A stretch of 64,000 nt of DNA, from the NCBI GenBank assembly GCA_013368315.1, contig JAACJM010000167.1, positions 124,001 through 188,000 of the forward strand, read 5' to 3'. How positions within the stretch are numbered: position 1 is the first letter of the stretch; every line of letters begins with the position of its first letter. Positions 1-12,234 of the stretch are shown piece by piece. Origin of the DNA: Tetrapyrgos nigripes (lineage: Eukaryota > Basidiomycota > Agaricomycetes > Agaricales > Campanellaceae). The notes under the pieces were generated by a model. That model ran no database searches. It saw only the letters and a list, made by a program, of their open reading frames with translations, and was not told the origin of the DNA. The position numbers and the translations under genes were made by a program.

Positions 1-400
1 CCTCAAGTAGTGATTCTCTGGTTTCGGCTTGCCCTGCAAGACCCCCAGTTGGACACTTCCTCATCGCAGTGATTCCTCAGTACCAGCTTGCATTGCAAGA
101 CCCCCAAGTAGACACTTCCTCCCCTCTAGTTGGTATCAGCTTGCATGGCAAGACCACTGGATGGAGAGTTCCCCCTTGTAGTGATTCCCTTGTATTGGCT
201 TGCATTGCAAGACTCCGGGTGGATACTTTCTACTATCTAGTCAGTATTGGCTTGCATTGCAAGACCCCCAGATGGATACTTCCTCCTCGTAGTGATTCCC
301 TGTTATCAGCTTGCATTGCAAGACCCCCAGGTGGACACTAGTGGAGCTATTCCCCAGTTTTGGCTTACCTCATGGCAAGACCCCCAGGTTGGATGCTTCA
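1..400. repeat. Minisatellite, about 60-bp unit
   Basis: About seven degenerate copies of a roughly 60-bp unit with the core GCTTGCATTGCAAGACCCCC recur near positions 28, 88, 149, 198, 249, 309 and 369. The window begins inside the array. Short open frames cross it on the plus strand because the unit length is close to a multiple of three; they have no recognisable domain and I do not call them genes. Confidence 0.85.
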
Positions 401-404
401 TGGC

Positions 405-575
405 TATGTCTACAAGACCATTTCTTGTCTATGTCTATGTCTTTGTCTACATCTATGAGACTTCTACAGGACTATGACTCTGTCTTTGTCTATATCTATG
501 AGACTTCTACAAGACATCTATGGGACTAGGTCTTTGTGTACATCCACAAGACTCCGTCTTCGTCCATGTCTAGGA
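405..575. repeat. Degenerate pyrimidine-rich short repeat
   Basis: Directly after the minisatellite, the words TCTATGTCTTTGTCTA and GAGACTTCTACA recur with variation (for example near 430-465 and 480-515). It looks like a decayed simple-sequence array. Confidence 0.6.
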
Positions 576-1745
576 GACTTCACCCACTTGGGGTCAGTTA
601 CTATGCATCCTTGCACACCATTAGAGTTCAGGTGTATCTATCAGTGTAGATACTCTTTCTTATTATAATGCATTTGGATTATTCAACTGGTTGTGAATTA
701 CTTGAACTAGGGCTTCAGTGTTTGGGCTTGCCAATCACAAATGATGAAGCTGCCTCAGTCTCATGAATTCAGTTCAGCATCCCTAGGCCCAAACTTTTTC
801 CCAGCAGAAAGAAGGCTGAGATTGCTCGCCTCTCATCTACATAAGTATTCGAGGTTGGTTTATAATTCCAACTAGCTGAGAGGCTACCTCCAAAGATTGG
901 ATGTGTCTTTTATACAGCTTGGACAGACTGCCACAATACGTAGATGTGAGATCATGCCAATGTAAACAATATAACTTAATCCAAGTTATTAAATGTTCAA
1001 AAGGCATTCCTGCAGCAGTTTCTCTGTATTAGGGTCAAATCTCTATTCATAGGACAATGTCAAGAATGTTGTGCCAAGAGAGATGTTTCTGAACTAATAC
1101 CTTTTAAGCTTGTCTTGATGGAATGAATGCCCTACCGCCTTCTGTGTAAGTGTCGTGATTCAGCTCGGAAAGTCTCTACAGGCAGCTACATGTAGGGGGA
1201 CTACCTTGCCCTTGTGACATCATATCATGGATATGGTGACTACACAAAGCCACCCTGCTGGGTCCTGATGGGGCCACTTGGTGTGTATCTATCTATCTAT
1301 CTATCTATCCCTACCACCTGGATTTAGGTTGATTTGATTCAACCTAATTTGAGCTTGCAGTATTGGAGAGATTTTTTTCTGAAGTGTAGGTTGATATAAG
1401 GAACACCTTTGAAATGTCTAAGAAAAGCAAGTATCAATAGAATGTGGACTGAGTACATAGTGTATATAGATAAATTCAGCCCTAATCGTTGTCCAGAGCA
1501 CTGAGAGCATGCACAGCATTAAGCTGAGAGGTAAGAAAAGTCACTCTTGCTAGTGCCAAGTCTTGTTCTCTGAGTGCCACATCTCGTTCTGATAGGGCGT
1601 TTCTGAGCTTGATTTGAGTTAGGTCAAGTGCATGTGACAGACACGTTGGCCATATTCACACTCATGACGTGTCATGCATAAGGGAAGATTGAGAAAGGAT
1701 AGTTATATATATAATCACAAGTACACATGTATGTACGTATCAATC
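576..1745. other. No gene recognised; TATC microsatellite near 1286-1310
   Basis: I see no coding sequence in this stretch. It contains a short TATC microsatellite (about six units) and otherwise AT-rich unique-looking sequence, possibly the degraded flank of the transposase remnant that follows. Confidence 0.5.
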
Positions 1746-2945
1746 TCAAGCTTCATTTTCATCATTATCAACTTCTGCAAGAGCCCTAGCCAATGAGCCA
1801 CTCTTATCTACAATTGCCCACCAATTATGACTGAAGGGAACCCTACCAACCAAACATTGTATGTATGTTATGTCCACAACATCAATCTGCCCCACATCCA
1901 AGCTGTCAATGAAATCCTTGCAATCCAGCTTGCATGATTTGATCTGAGCCATGACAATTGTGATTGAGTGTGCAGATAGATTGAGCTGGGAGCAAGGACC
2001 ATCAAAGTGTATCAGATAGATGTGCTGAAGCTGACCGTAAGATGTAACAAGTTTCAATTCTGGTTCTACATTCAATCTGCAGGCATGCTTATCAATATAC
2101 ATTTTGTACTAGGATGTGAGAGATCAATGTTAGAAAACCATAGTGATATCAGTAGAAATGGCTTACTCGAACATAGGACACATCCCAGTTGTCATCTGGA
2201 ATCTTTCCTACTTGGGAAGCCCTCATCATCTCCCTATCTTCTGAGTCAATACGCTGGACTTTACCCCATACTTGAATATCTGCATTCTTTAAATGTCATT
2301 CAACAACTCCACAAGTGATGGTGTTCTTCTCTGGATCATTCAAGTGGGTAATGAGAGCACCAATGAAGTTGGTTATGAGAATATATGAATATAAGGACAC
2401 TTGTTAAACAAGCGAGGTGACAAATACTATTGTGTGTGTCACAAACTGCTACAGTTCTTTGTCCTCCTTCCACTTCTACTTCATTATTGAACCCATTTTT
2501 CAATCATTCATCTATTGCATTTCCTCAATAAACCTTTTAAACTTTATATCACTGACTTTGAACCTCTATAATAATTATCAATCAATCTTTCATTCTATCG
2601 ATCCTATGTTTCTCCTACATTTCTCCACTTATGCTCCTATGTTTCTCCTATTTCTCCAATATTGATCCTATCTTTTCCCTATCACTTATTCATTGCTCTT
2701 CTATATAAACCACTAAACATTCTAGTTAGTCCTTTAGTTTGTTCACTTTGTCTCTGCTCCATACCATACTACACAGTGTAGAGCATAGTCAGCTTACTCG
2801 TCCCTTTTCCTCTAGTTTCACCTCTCAATCTATTGCTTTGTATCTGTCTTTATACTGTGTGACTTGGGTGGTTATTTGAGTGTATCGACAACCTTGAAAT
2901 TGTGGGCTCTGTAGGTATAGACAGTAAACTACTAAGTATTTATAC

Positions 2946-3162
2946 TGTTAGCTACTGTGGCTGCACAAGTCCATAAATATATTACTACAATGTAATGTCT
3001 GGTATCAGTCTGGAGTTAATGATGTAAGAAATGATGTAAGTATGGAGCATAGTGGAAAGTAGATGGTGCATATGTGGATACAAGTGGATTGTGTATACTA
3101 GTGAAGTGGAGAGAAAGATACAAGTGTTCATTGTAAGTATAGATCAATACAAAATTCCAACA
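2946..3162 (-). repeat. LTR-like repeat, copy 1
   Basis: On the minus strand this reads TGTTGGAATT at one end and GTAGCTAACA at the other, the TG...CA layout of an LTR. A related copy lies on the plus strand at 5672-5844, sharing a core around CCACTTGTATCCACATATG. I see no clear target duplication, so solo LTR is a suggestion only. It interrupts the Tnp2 remnant. Confidence 0.55.
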
Positions 3163-3615
3163 TTGGTGAGGGTATTTGCTGCAGGCCATTCTGGTTCTTT
3201 TGGAGGTAGAAGTTGGCAAGTCTTATCTGAAAAGATATAACAATCATTAATTGGAACAAGGTTAAAGTGTCCAAAGGTTATGTACATCCATCAGGTTGAC
3301 AGGAGCCTTGCACAGGTCCTATGCATGTTGGCTTAAGTGATAGTTGATCAGATACATTGTACAAGGCTTTAATCTGTGTCAACCTAGTGTCCTTGAGAAT
3401 ATATTGACCCAGTGAAGCATATGGAAAATGTCAACTTTGAATAGCAGGCTGTATAATTCCACAGTACCTTTCCATTGGAAAAGCCCAATAGCACCAAACA
3501 GGACCACAAGCTCTGATGCTAGGTGCTATATGGAGAAGCACATGTATGGTCAGGGGACACATTGATAGGTACTGAGGATCATACTGATAGTATAGACTAT
3601 AGGAGTATACATTAG

Positions 3616-3903
3616 TTACGAGGCCGAAGAATGAGGCTGAGTTTTATACACTCCTTTTCCGCGTGTGGCTATGTTGCATTTGTGCCCCGGTTTTTTCTGC
3701 GCTTCATTCCAATCTCATCCGAGTTGAGTTTCCGTGCAGCTTGTTCATGTGTCCAGTCTGGTGATAGCATGACACGGTCATTGAACACGCATCTTTGAAC
3801 ACACATCTTGAGTAACCTTTCCGCGTCCAAAAAAAAATTCACGCTTTGTTTCATTGACTTTCACATCAACTTCCAAATGGCGTTGTGTATCTGTATCGTC
3901 TAG
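3616..3903 (+). repeat. MITE-like repeat, TTACGAGGCC family, copy 1
   Basis: A 288-bp unit starting TTACGAGGCCGAAG that has a near-identical inverted partner at 16004-16291. A 61-codon frame is open in both copies. A partial third copy begins near 31735. The unit shares the CGCGTGTGGC word and the TTACGAGGCC end with the other members listed here. Confidence 0.7.
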
Positions 3904-3904
3904 T

Positions 3905-4112
3905 TACGAGGCCCTTTAGGGTCTCGTTCTTATAAGCTGATGTTTCTGCGTGTGGCTATGCAATTTGGATATACGCTTTTTCCGAGATTTTCTTACTAAT
4001 TTCCGGCTCGGAGTTTAATAGGAGCTGGCACCGAACCGTTGTCAGTTGATGCGCTCATTTAGCGCTCGCACTCAGTCTTTTTGGGCCTCGTTATTGCCAC
4101 ACGCAGTGGTGG
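3905..4112. repeat. TTACGAGGCC-family element
   Basis: One end reads TTACGAGGCCC, and the other reads GGGCCTCGTTATTGCC followed by CACACGCAGTGGTGGCCC. That is an inverted terminal arrangement of about 200 bp inside the Tnp2 remnant. Confidence 0.5.
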
Positions 4113-5671
4113 CCCACATCTTCTTCATATATGTGAACTTTGAACAAGACTAAGAGCAAGGACATACTCTTTGTATTCTTTGACCCACACTGCAAAACCA
4201 TCCTTAAGCTCATCCACCTCATCATCAGTTATCTCAAATTGTAAACAGATGTTGAGAAGCTGCATCAGATGTACAAAATGGTTATAGTAGCATTGGTTGG
4301 CAAACTTGCGATAGAGGAGAACAGGGCCGAGATATAGAGTCCACAAAGAGATCATCTTGGCAGACAGGTAGGCACCATCCTTTGAAATGTCTGGAAGTCT
4401 TGGTCCATACCCTGAAGGAAAGGTAGACCCTGCAGATGCAGAAGCCTCCCCAACAGCAATCCAAACTGATTTATCCATCTCATAATTCCCAGCACCAGGA
4501 TCCATGCCCTTGAACTCACCAGTCCAAAGCTTGATAAGATTCTTCACTAAGTTCTCCCAGATGAGGTGCATAAAGTTATGGGGAAAAGAGTCAGGAAATT
4601 TAAGTGAATGGAGGTTGAAGAGGATGGATGCACCTTTGATACCTGTATTCTGTGAATGATGATCTGCCTCAGCCTTGGAAGGTGCAGATTCTATGCTTCA
4701 CTTGCTCATACATCTTGTCATGAGTGTGGAGAGGCAGGTTCCTGGGATCATAGGACCTGACAACGTTGCCTGCAGCGCCTTGGACATCGGGATGCCTTGA
4801 ACAGTCAAGTGGCACATAGAGACTAGTGCCACTACCACCAGGAACACAAACACTGGCAATCTTGCACATCTGACATGGTGAGTACCTCACAATCATTGAC
4901 ACTGCAGGAATGTCTCCAAACATGTGAATGAGATAGGCATGCAGCCAAAACATGGAATGCAACAATGCATCATATGTCACAACACCCACCTTTAGATGCA
5001 GCATTTCGCGTACAAAGGGATAGAGAAATGAGTCACTGTCCTTCAGCTTTTTGGGACTGGGAATAACGCCAAGGGATAGGATATTTTTTACATGGAAGCG
5101 AGTTTCAGGAGGAAGGTTATAATTGAAAATGATGAGGGGCCAGCATGTTTGTTTCCAGCATTTGAAAGGACTAAAACCAGGGAAATGTCACAATGATCAT
5201 CAAAGTAATGGTGCTGGTATGTCTGCTCTCCTACAACCACTTGTTTGTCCTGCAACCCCATGTATGTGGCCCCATCAAACACGTCCTTGATTACGCCAGG
5301 CTCTGAACAGCTCTCCTTTGTGCCCATAGTGAATTCATGGTGATACTGCATAGCCTTAGCCATTCCAGGGTTCATGGCAAAGGCACAAAGATGAGGAATG
5401 ATAGGGATATATGGCCATCTCTTTTGCAGCTTTCCATCAAGGTGAAAATGTTTCTCACCACAGAACAGACAAGTGATAAGGGGGTTGTGGGGCCCAACAT
5501 AGCAGATGCAGCTATTAACACACATATCATACCACTCAGACTCTATACCAGAGAGACTGGCTATGCATGAGCAGATGGTGTCAATTTTTGGAAGAGGAGG
5601 GTCAGATGGGAATGCATAAGGAATCTTTGCAAAGTTTTTGTCAGTTGTATGTGATTGGAGTTTGTAAGAGA

Positions 5672-5844
5672 TGTTGGAATTCTATATCATTATATCAATC
5701 TATACTTACAACAATCCACTTGTATCCACATATGCACCACCTATTTTCCACTATACTCCATACTTACATCGATTCTTACATTGTAGTAGCCACTTTACAC
5801 CACTGTGCTATATTTACAGACTCACTCAGCCACAGTAGCTAACA
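5672..5844 (+). repeat. LTR-like repeat, copy 2
   Basis: Begins TGTTGGAATTC and ends GTAGCTAACA. It is homologous, in the opposite orientation, to 2946-3162 and somewhat shorter. It lies inside the Tnp2 remnant between the N-terminal part and the VNSCICY block. Confidence 0.55.
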
Positions 5845-6599
5845 CTATATAAACTTGTAAAAGTAGATACTATCATCATGCAATTGCAGTAAGCTGCAAA
5901 CCCAATACAAACTATTCAACTCCATATATGTGGCCTATGATCTCACTATGGATTACTTTATTGTAATTCCTACAAGAGAATGCTTGACAGATTGCGAGAT
6001 CATAGGCAGCAAGTTTACAAGTCAAGGATCTTGTTAAAAGTGGTATGATCCACAAGAAACTGAATGACATCCAGATATCTGCATACTCTGCATAATATGC
6101 TGCCTGTAGTTGCTCAGACACAGATAAACAGCCCCCTTCACCATAGTGGAATTGGTCCCAATCAACCATTCCAACATCATTGTAGTCATTGTAGCATCCT
6201 CTAGTGGGAGCTCTTCCTTGTTTGGATCTGTCCCTGTATTGTTGAGGTCCTCCAGCGATGTCCATATGGAAGGATATAGCTTGTTAACGTGCCACCACTG
6301 ATCCTCGATTCCTAACTCTCGGAAATCCATTCTTGATTCCTGGTATGTATCCACAGCAACTTCTGGGCCAATATCTAACCCCAAATCCATTCTGGAACTG
6401 CTGCCCTCATCTGTAAAAACCAAAATCATCATGCAGACCTGCAGTGTGGACTGCGGAGGCAAATGAAGGCCTATCAGTGTCAGAATCAGAGTCAGAATAA
6501 ACTGAAGGATCCGAGGCAGGTCCAATGTCATCTACGAAGGCATGAGGCTGTGGAGAGGCAGGAGCAGGAGTGATCGAAGTTGACGATGAGGCTGAGTTG

Positions 6600-7109
6600 C
6601 CATTGTCTCTGCATTATAAAAGCTCATTGATAAGGATATGTCCATTTTCTCTGGGTTAGGATATTTGAAGAGCAAACTATTTAATGCAGTTGGGGAAATC
6701 TAGCAAAATTGAGCATTTTAAACTCAGTAGAGGCTAAACCAGTTTGCAGTAAAGGATGTGGTAAATATGATATCCATCTCCTCAATAAATGAACCTTTCA
6801 ATGCATGTAATTTGTTGTATGATGAAGTGTAGTGAAGTTGAGTAGACTGGGATAAGCACAGCCACACCAAAATAGAAGTCAAGCTACCCTCAAGCTACTC
6901 AAGCCAGGGTAGCTTGAGTGGTAGCAGTGCCCAATGACTTTTTAGGCACAGAATGAATTGTGAACCTAGTTAATGTAGTGAATTTTTTCTAGTATACTCA
7001 GTGGCTACTGGTGACTTCAATACAACTTCAATAGGTCTTAATAGCACTTAAATGTTGCTTCACTGTTGCTTGACTGTTGCTTGAAAATTTGGTGGCCCTC
7101 CAAATTTGG
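6600..7109. other. Gene-free stretch with a short hairpin
   Basis: No coding sequence recognised. Near 6886-6922 CAAGCTACCCT is followed after about 13 bp by AGGGTAGCTTG, an 11-bp perfect inverted repeat; it could be a decayed element end. Confidence 0.4.
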
Positions 7110-7537
7110 TTACGAGGCCCTTTAGGCCGAGTTAACTTATGTCGACCCCTCAATTGAGTATCAAACTTTCTCACGGGTTCTAACTTTTACACGCCACCTC
7201 AGCGCTCCGAAGTGCCCGAACACTGCCATTTTAACTGACGCTCAACTGACACGTCATTCCTGCCTTCCCTCCATCGCTGTCGATGCACCAGGTTCAGACG
7301 CATTTACTTGGCGTTTACCTTCCCTCAACAGCCGTCGAAAGTCATCAAGAGCCACTCTCTGAGACTCCGAATCACTATGGATACCTCTAATCCAAGGTCA
7401 TTTAAAGGCGCTGTTACATTAAAATGGTACAGTATTGGGCTCTATCTAAATAAAAGAATTTTTTACTGCATACGAAACCGTTTTACTTAAACAGGCCTCG
7501 TAATTTGCCATGCGAAGCAGTGGCACCTTTCCCCAGT
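7110..7537. mobile_element. TTACGAGGCC-family MITE-like element
   Basis: Starts TTACGAGGCCCTTTAGG and ends with GGCCTCGTAATTTGCC plus a G-rich tail. It shares CGAGTTAACTTATGTCGAC with the element at 19723-20033, which lies in the opposite orientation. It contains no transposase, so it must be non-autonomous if mobile. Confidence 0.6.
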
Positions 7538-8106
7538 TGCAAAAGTATGTCATCAATGATATTGATGAAGTGGAAACCATCAGTTAAATTCCCTTCTTGA
7601 TCTAAGTGGCTAAAGACATAGAGACAATCTGCCAATTATCACCACTTAGTTCTAGTAATATGAGTAAAGCAAACGCTCTGGAGTTAACTTTTACACACCC
7701 ACTTCGATAGCACACTCTGGGCACTGGGCACTAGCTCCACTGGCAGATGAGTCAAGTCCTGTTTTTAGGAGCATTGAGCTCAGCTACTTCTGTGGAATGA
7801 TGCAGGCAAGGCAGCAAGCTGAACTCTCATCGGACGAAGATTAGCACCCACTCACCACGTTTCCTAAAACCATCGCTCTCACAGGGACCTGACCCTTTTC
7901 ATCTCCTCAGAAACCATAGTCACTGCAACCGCTTCTACATTCCTGATCGTTGCGCCTGATACCCTCGGTAACTCTACCGAAAGAACGAACACCATAGAAA
8001 TAACAACACTACGGTCAGGACGAGAGTGTTTAGTGTTGCTCCACAGTGAGTGATGTTCAAGTTCCCTACTTCCTTACTCTTCCAATCTGATTTTCTGCAA
8101 AATTAG
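7538..8106 (+). other. Likely 5' exons of the following membrane-protein gene, not resolved
   Basis: The next gene must begin upstream of 8107 because its first clear exon starts inside a codon. A donor-like GTGAGTGATG near 8045 and an acceptor at 8106 suggest an exon just before, but I could not fix a start codon. Confidence 0.4.
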
Positions 8107-8997
8107 AGACGTGAGCGTACTCGCTATCACCTCTGTATCGGAGGAGGTCATTGTGTCCACTAGCACTAGCGTATTTGATACGACCGATGCTAATGGCCGA
8201 GTTGTGACTAGCACAATGGCCCAGCAGATACCGTCGACTTCCTCGAAAACATTCCCGTTCACTAGTACTTCTGTCAACTTGGGAGCACTCGTTACTGCGT
8301 GAGCTCTATCCATACATACGTACTTTGGAAACTGGCTGAAAGCTGTATTCGTTTTTCTGTAGCCCACCAAGTACTAGTCCCCAAGATTCTAGTGGTAAAC
8401 CGAGTACTATCAGTCCTGGCGCTATCGCTGGAATAGTTTGTGGAAGTCTCCTGAGGTTGTTCCTGCTTTTATTTGGAATCTGGTTTTATAAAAGGGGTTG
8501 TAGAAGGCATCGTGTTTACGAGATTGATTTGAACGACAGTGAGTAGCATTGGCATTCATATTTAGAGATACGGTATACTTACACTTTTATCCACCTTCCA
8601 AACGTATCCATCCTATCCAGACAATCTGAGCCCTGCAGCTGGCTGGCGGCGAGGCGATTTAGTGCATCACAATCAACAATTGTTTCAAATTTCTCCTTAT
8701 ACTGACCAGCAGGTTCAGCCGTTCACCTCAAGTTCACTGGCAATATCAACAACGACTACGCCTGGTAACAGTGCCACGGCAACAAAACGTCAAGCTCAGC
8801 TCGCAGAAGAGGCTGATGGCCTGCGGGAGCAAGTGAGGAAACTACAGCTGGCTCCTGATAGCTCAAAGGGAGGAATGGAGGGTATGGAAGAGAAGATGAG
8901 GAAAATGATGAAGCACATACAGACGTTGGAGACTCAGCGAAGCTTAGATTGGGCTAGGGGGCTAACGGACAAGCCCCCACCTGTGTATGTGGAATAA
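8107..8997 (+). CDS. Single-pass membrane protein with Ser/Thr-rich ectodomain (5' end missing)
   Basis: Three exons can be joined in frame: 8107-8298, 8363-8538 and 8621-8997, with GT-AG introns. The first codes for a Ser/Thr-rich, probably O-glycosylated extracellular segment. The second ends with one hydrophobic helix (GAIAGIVCGSL then LFLLLFGIWFY) followed at once by the basic stop-transfer stretch KRGCRRHR. The third gives a cytosolic tail with a Lys/Glu-rich helix, probably coiled coil (KRQAQLAEEADGLREQVRKL), and ends DKPPPVYVE. The layout resembles many agaricomycete surface proteins of the Mid2/SKG6-like kind, whose functions are mostly unknown. I infer a plasma-membrane location and assign no function. 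The N-terminal exon or exons, including any signal peptide, are not resolved. Confidence 0.65.
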
Positions 8998-9319
8998 ACT
9001 GGGACCATATAATCAAGTGTAGTTATTGACACCGGAAGATAAATGAGCACTGGCTAATTATTCCTCGTAAATTCCTTCCACGCAAAATCCACCGTCAGCC
9101 AACCGTCAACCCTGAGCCCAATTTCCACTTCTCTTCGCTCCAACCGTTCCTGTCCTCAACCCTCCTGCGAAGGCCACCGACGAAAGCTCGTCCGTTGTCC
9201 AACGAGAAATGCGCCCAGAAAGATGTCTGGCCAAGGTTGCAGTGCAGATGGTTGGTATCTATACCCAGCAGCAGCGATATGGTACATATGGGCAGCTCTT
9301 CGGTAAAGGAATGACAAGA

Positions 9320-10237
9320 CACTGGAGGCGAGCTCATGGGAAGCCAGCTTCTGGCTTCCTCACGGGAAGCTGACACAGAGCCGACCTTTCAACCCTTCCG
9401 GTGATCAAACCTGTAGTGCCCAAGTAAACTTCGGCACTTTTTGCCCTCAAGGCGTGATGTTTCCCCCTTTGATGGGCCGTGGGCCAGGCCTGGAGTTCCA
9501 TTGTTCTTACTCCGGAAGTGCCTTTGTTACATTTTGGCCTCTGATTGAAGTTGTGAGTGTTGTTAGACTATGGAAGCCTCAGAACCTTCATGACGCAAAG
9601 TTAACATGAGATATGAGCTCTTAGATACCATGTAATAATACAAAAATGAGGAGTATAGACTGTAAACATTAACCTGATATAAAGACCTCAAAAATACAGA
9701 AGGCACTAAACTATGCGGCTATATCCTTCCTAACTCAGATTAGCACAGAACAGGCATCAGGTCCTGGAAGAACCACAACACAACCCTGAAAGATATGCAA
9801 GTTAGCAAAACAGACCACTGAAGGCACACTACAAAAGCAAACTGACAGAAAAAATACATACATAGACACAAAGTGTAAACATCTATGTATCATCAGTCTG
9901 TATAACGAGACTACAGCAACTAAAGGATTGTAGGAGAGAGAGAACTCAGCGGGCCTGAGATGAGGGGAAGGGTGAGCACTCGCAAGCAGTGGCGGTGGTG
10001 GTGGTGGTGGTTGCGTTGAAAGAAGAACGAGCAAATAAACAAAACACATGGGATGGCTTTCGGAGGCTGCACAGACGCCGGATGGCCGACCAGAAGCCCC
10101 ATTGGGACGTTACGTGTTGAGGGTGAAGTTTACCTGGGCCCTGCAGGTTTGATCACCGGATGAGTTGAAAGGTCGGCTCTGTGTTGGCTTCCCGTGAGGA
10201 AGCCAGAGGCTGGCTTCCCATGAGCTCGCCTCCAGTG
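9320..10237. mobile_element. Non-autonomous CACTA-like element, 918 bp, with long TIRs
   Basis: The ends are inverted repeats of about 115 bp starting CACTGGAGGCGAGCTC, roughly 9320-9437 and 10120-10237. The element is flanked by a direct AGA (9317-9319 and 10238-10240). A CAC start with a 3-bp target duplication is the CACTA pattern. The interior of about 680 bp has no transposase. The arms contain a smaller palindrome, GAAGCCAG...CTGGCTTC. It would need a Tnp2-type enzyme in trans. Confidence 0.8.
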
Positions 10238-10240
10238 AGA

Positions 10241-12234
10241 GTACCCATCGTTATCCCTTGGAGTAAATCGTTGTCGAGAATACAGATGGGCAGAAAAAAG
10301 CCATCTGGGGATTTGCGCGTACGGAACCCGGAAGTGAGATGCTGAGTCATAGAGAGCGGTAGAAAATGGGAATGTCCAGTCGACGACAACGAAAGGCTAC
10401 AAGGGTAGCTTTGGCGACGGGGTCAGTAGAGATACGAAGACGCCGTCTGGAATAGCAAGAGTCAGAGTTTGGACGTCGGTACCCGTACCCGAGTTCAAGT
10501 GTTGGTAGGGTTCCAGTAGACGACGCTCTAAGCCACGAGAACACCCGAGTCTACAAAGACAAGAACTGGAGGTTTGAGGTCGGTACCCCAGTTACTGAGG
10601 ACTAGGCACTAGAGGAGAAGAAATTTTAGCGAAAACTATACGGAATGACTAAGGGAGAAGACGTTCTAGTCTTGAGGTATCCGCCACTCAAATGTCCTTG
10701 GCGATGCCTGGCAGCCCGCCAAGCCCAGAGGTCGGTAAGGAACGGGAAAGCATGGTTTAGACGAGTCCAGGTCCAGGGACGCATATGCTTTCCAGCCGCG
10801 GACCCCGACGAAGGACATCGTTGAGTAACAGGCACGAAGGCAGGAGTATTGGAATGTTGGACGAAGGGGAGAGTAGGACGAGTCAAGGGGAAGAGGTCCA
10901 AGAACTTTCGCCGGCAAAATCTTCTAGGAACGAACTTCTAGAGACGACACTAGACCGGATATATTCGTTAGGCACGAACATTGACCAGACTTGACGATGC
11001 TCCGTCTCGGAGAGGGCAGAAGCAGAGATCGAGGGCTCAATACCGCCGGAGAGAGAAGGAATCTTCTCTGTAGTGCAATACGTCAAAAGCTGACAGAGAA
11101 TACACCTCTGTCTTATATTCCCGTGTAGTCTTGCCCTGGCCGGAACTGGAGAGTAGGAGAGCTCAAAAGCGGAAGGTCTGGCCCTTCACGCTAGAGCTAT
11201 AGCTACCAGTATTGAGAAGAACAATTCCTGGAAGAAATATGATGAGCGTGAGCTAGAGACCACCCTGAGGATGGAAATTTAAATAGGAGAGGGAATCTAA
11301 AGAGAGGAAAGTCCCCTAATGACTGTAGCAGCGTAGACTTATGTAGGAGATAGGGATGAAAGAAAAGGATGGTAGAGCCAAACAGGTCCTCACAAGGAAG
11401 GAAGGGAAAAGGTGTTATGTACATATAAAACGCCGTGATATGACATACCCGAAGCCACTCTTGAGGCTATTCTCGTCCCTGCCCAGCCTGACCTCTCCCT
11501 TCAGCCCGAAATCCTCCCCTTCTGTGACACAGTGCCCATCCCGAGGAAGAGTTGACCAGCGTTGACACGATCCTGAGCCGACGTCTCGGAGGGCTTAGAA
11601 GGACAAAGAGAGCTTCTTCAAAGAATTGATGCATTCCCGAGAGTGAGAAAGGCCTTGACGCAGTCGTTGGGGAGCAAGCAAGAGGCCAGCAAAAGGTCGT
11701 GGTTGAGGATGATGACGGTAGCGGAACAACTTTGAGACCGTGTGAATGACCGATCTTTTTCTTTTCACCATGTCGAAAGAGCTTTATCGTTTCTTTCGGT
11801 CTTCAGAAACTCCAACATCGTCTTTTCTGACGCGAAATTGGCTAATGTAAGTACTGCAGCCGTTGCCTAACTGCTCTACGACTTGGATATTCTACAGTCG
11901 TGGTGCAACAGACGAGCCTTTGATCTAACTTGAATCATAAATAATTGGCACTCAGAAGGACGAATAGAAGCAATTGACCGGTTCTCTACCGGACGGTGTG
12001 GAGAATTTTACGAAGAATTAGTTACAGAAAGAATACCCTAAGGGAGGGATTCACATGATAGGAACTTCCACTTTCAAGAAACTGAGAATGCACAACTCGG
12101 AGTAAGGGATCCCTAAGCTCTCACCCACTCTACATATCTCTCTTGCCAAGTGAAGGAATGCAAAGTCATCTAGTACGGAAGTTGACATGAGGACCGGGAC
12201 GTTTGGGATGTACCAGTAACTGGCAGACACTCAC
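10241..12234. other. No gene recognised
   Basis: Open frames occur on both strands but none shows a domain, a splice pattern or a sensible start. The base composition is more GC-balanced than the flanking AT-rich repeats, so a decayed gene is possible; I cannot name it. Confidence 0.4.

Larger units (their letters stand above)
1746..6600 (-). pseudogene. Decayed Tnp2-type CACTA transposase
   Basis: Several minus-strand open blocks line up in order as one broken transposase of the Tnp2 (CACTA/EnSpm) type common in Agaricomycetes. Reading down the minus strand: an acidic N-terminal part at about 6530-5912, a block at 5525-5088 with the family hallmark VNSCICYVGPHN and a CX2C pair followed by IKDVFDG, a block at 5004-4669 with CQMCKIASV and VPLD, a block at 4571-4125, and a C-terminal block at 2102-1746 with QCLVGRVPF and a WAIVD motif. 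CACTA transposases cut and rejoin elements in the nucleus. The blocks are separated by frame breaks and by two LTR-like and two MITE-like insertions, so this copy should be inactive. I could not identify its terminal inverted repeats. Small CACTA-like elements elsewhere in the window may once have depended on such an enzyme; that is inference. Confidence 0.8.

Noticed and set aside
69..668. Open frames across the first 670 bases
   Set aside because: They follow the minisatellite unit and change frame along with it; there is no domain, signal or splice pattern.
1286..1310. Possible CRISPR-like or regulatory array
   Set aside because: Only a TATC microsatellite; a similar one is near 21980-22000. 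CRISPR arrays are not expected in fungi.
3669..3854. 61-codon frame conserved between 3669-3854 and 16053-16238
   Set aside because: The two are near-identical copies of one MITE-like repeat, so open-frame conservation reflects recent copying rather than selection.
9735..10102. His/Pro-rich minus-strand frames
   Set aside because: They lie in the interior of the non-autonomous CACTA-like element and come from a GGTGGT simple repeat.
10347..11565. Overlapping frames on both strands that might be a gene
   Set aside because: None has a recognisable domain or consistent splicing; I could not support a call.
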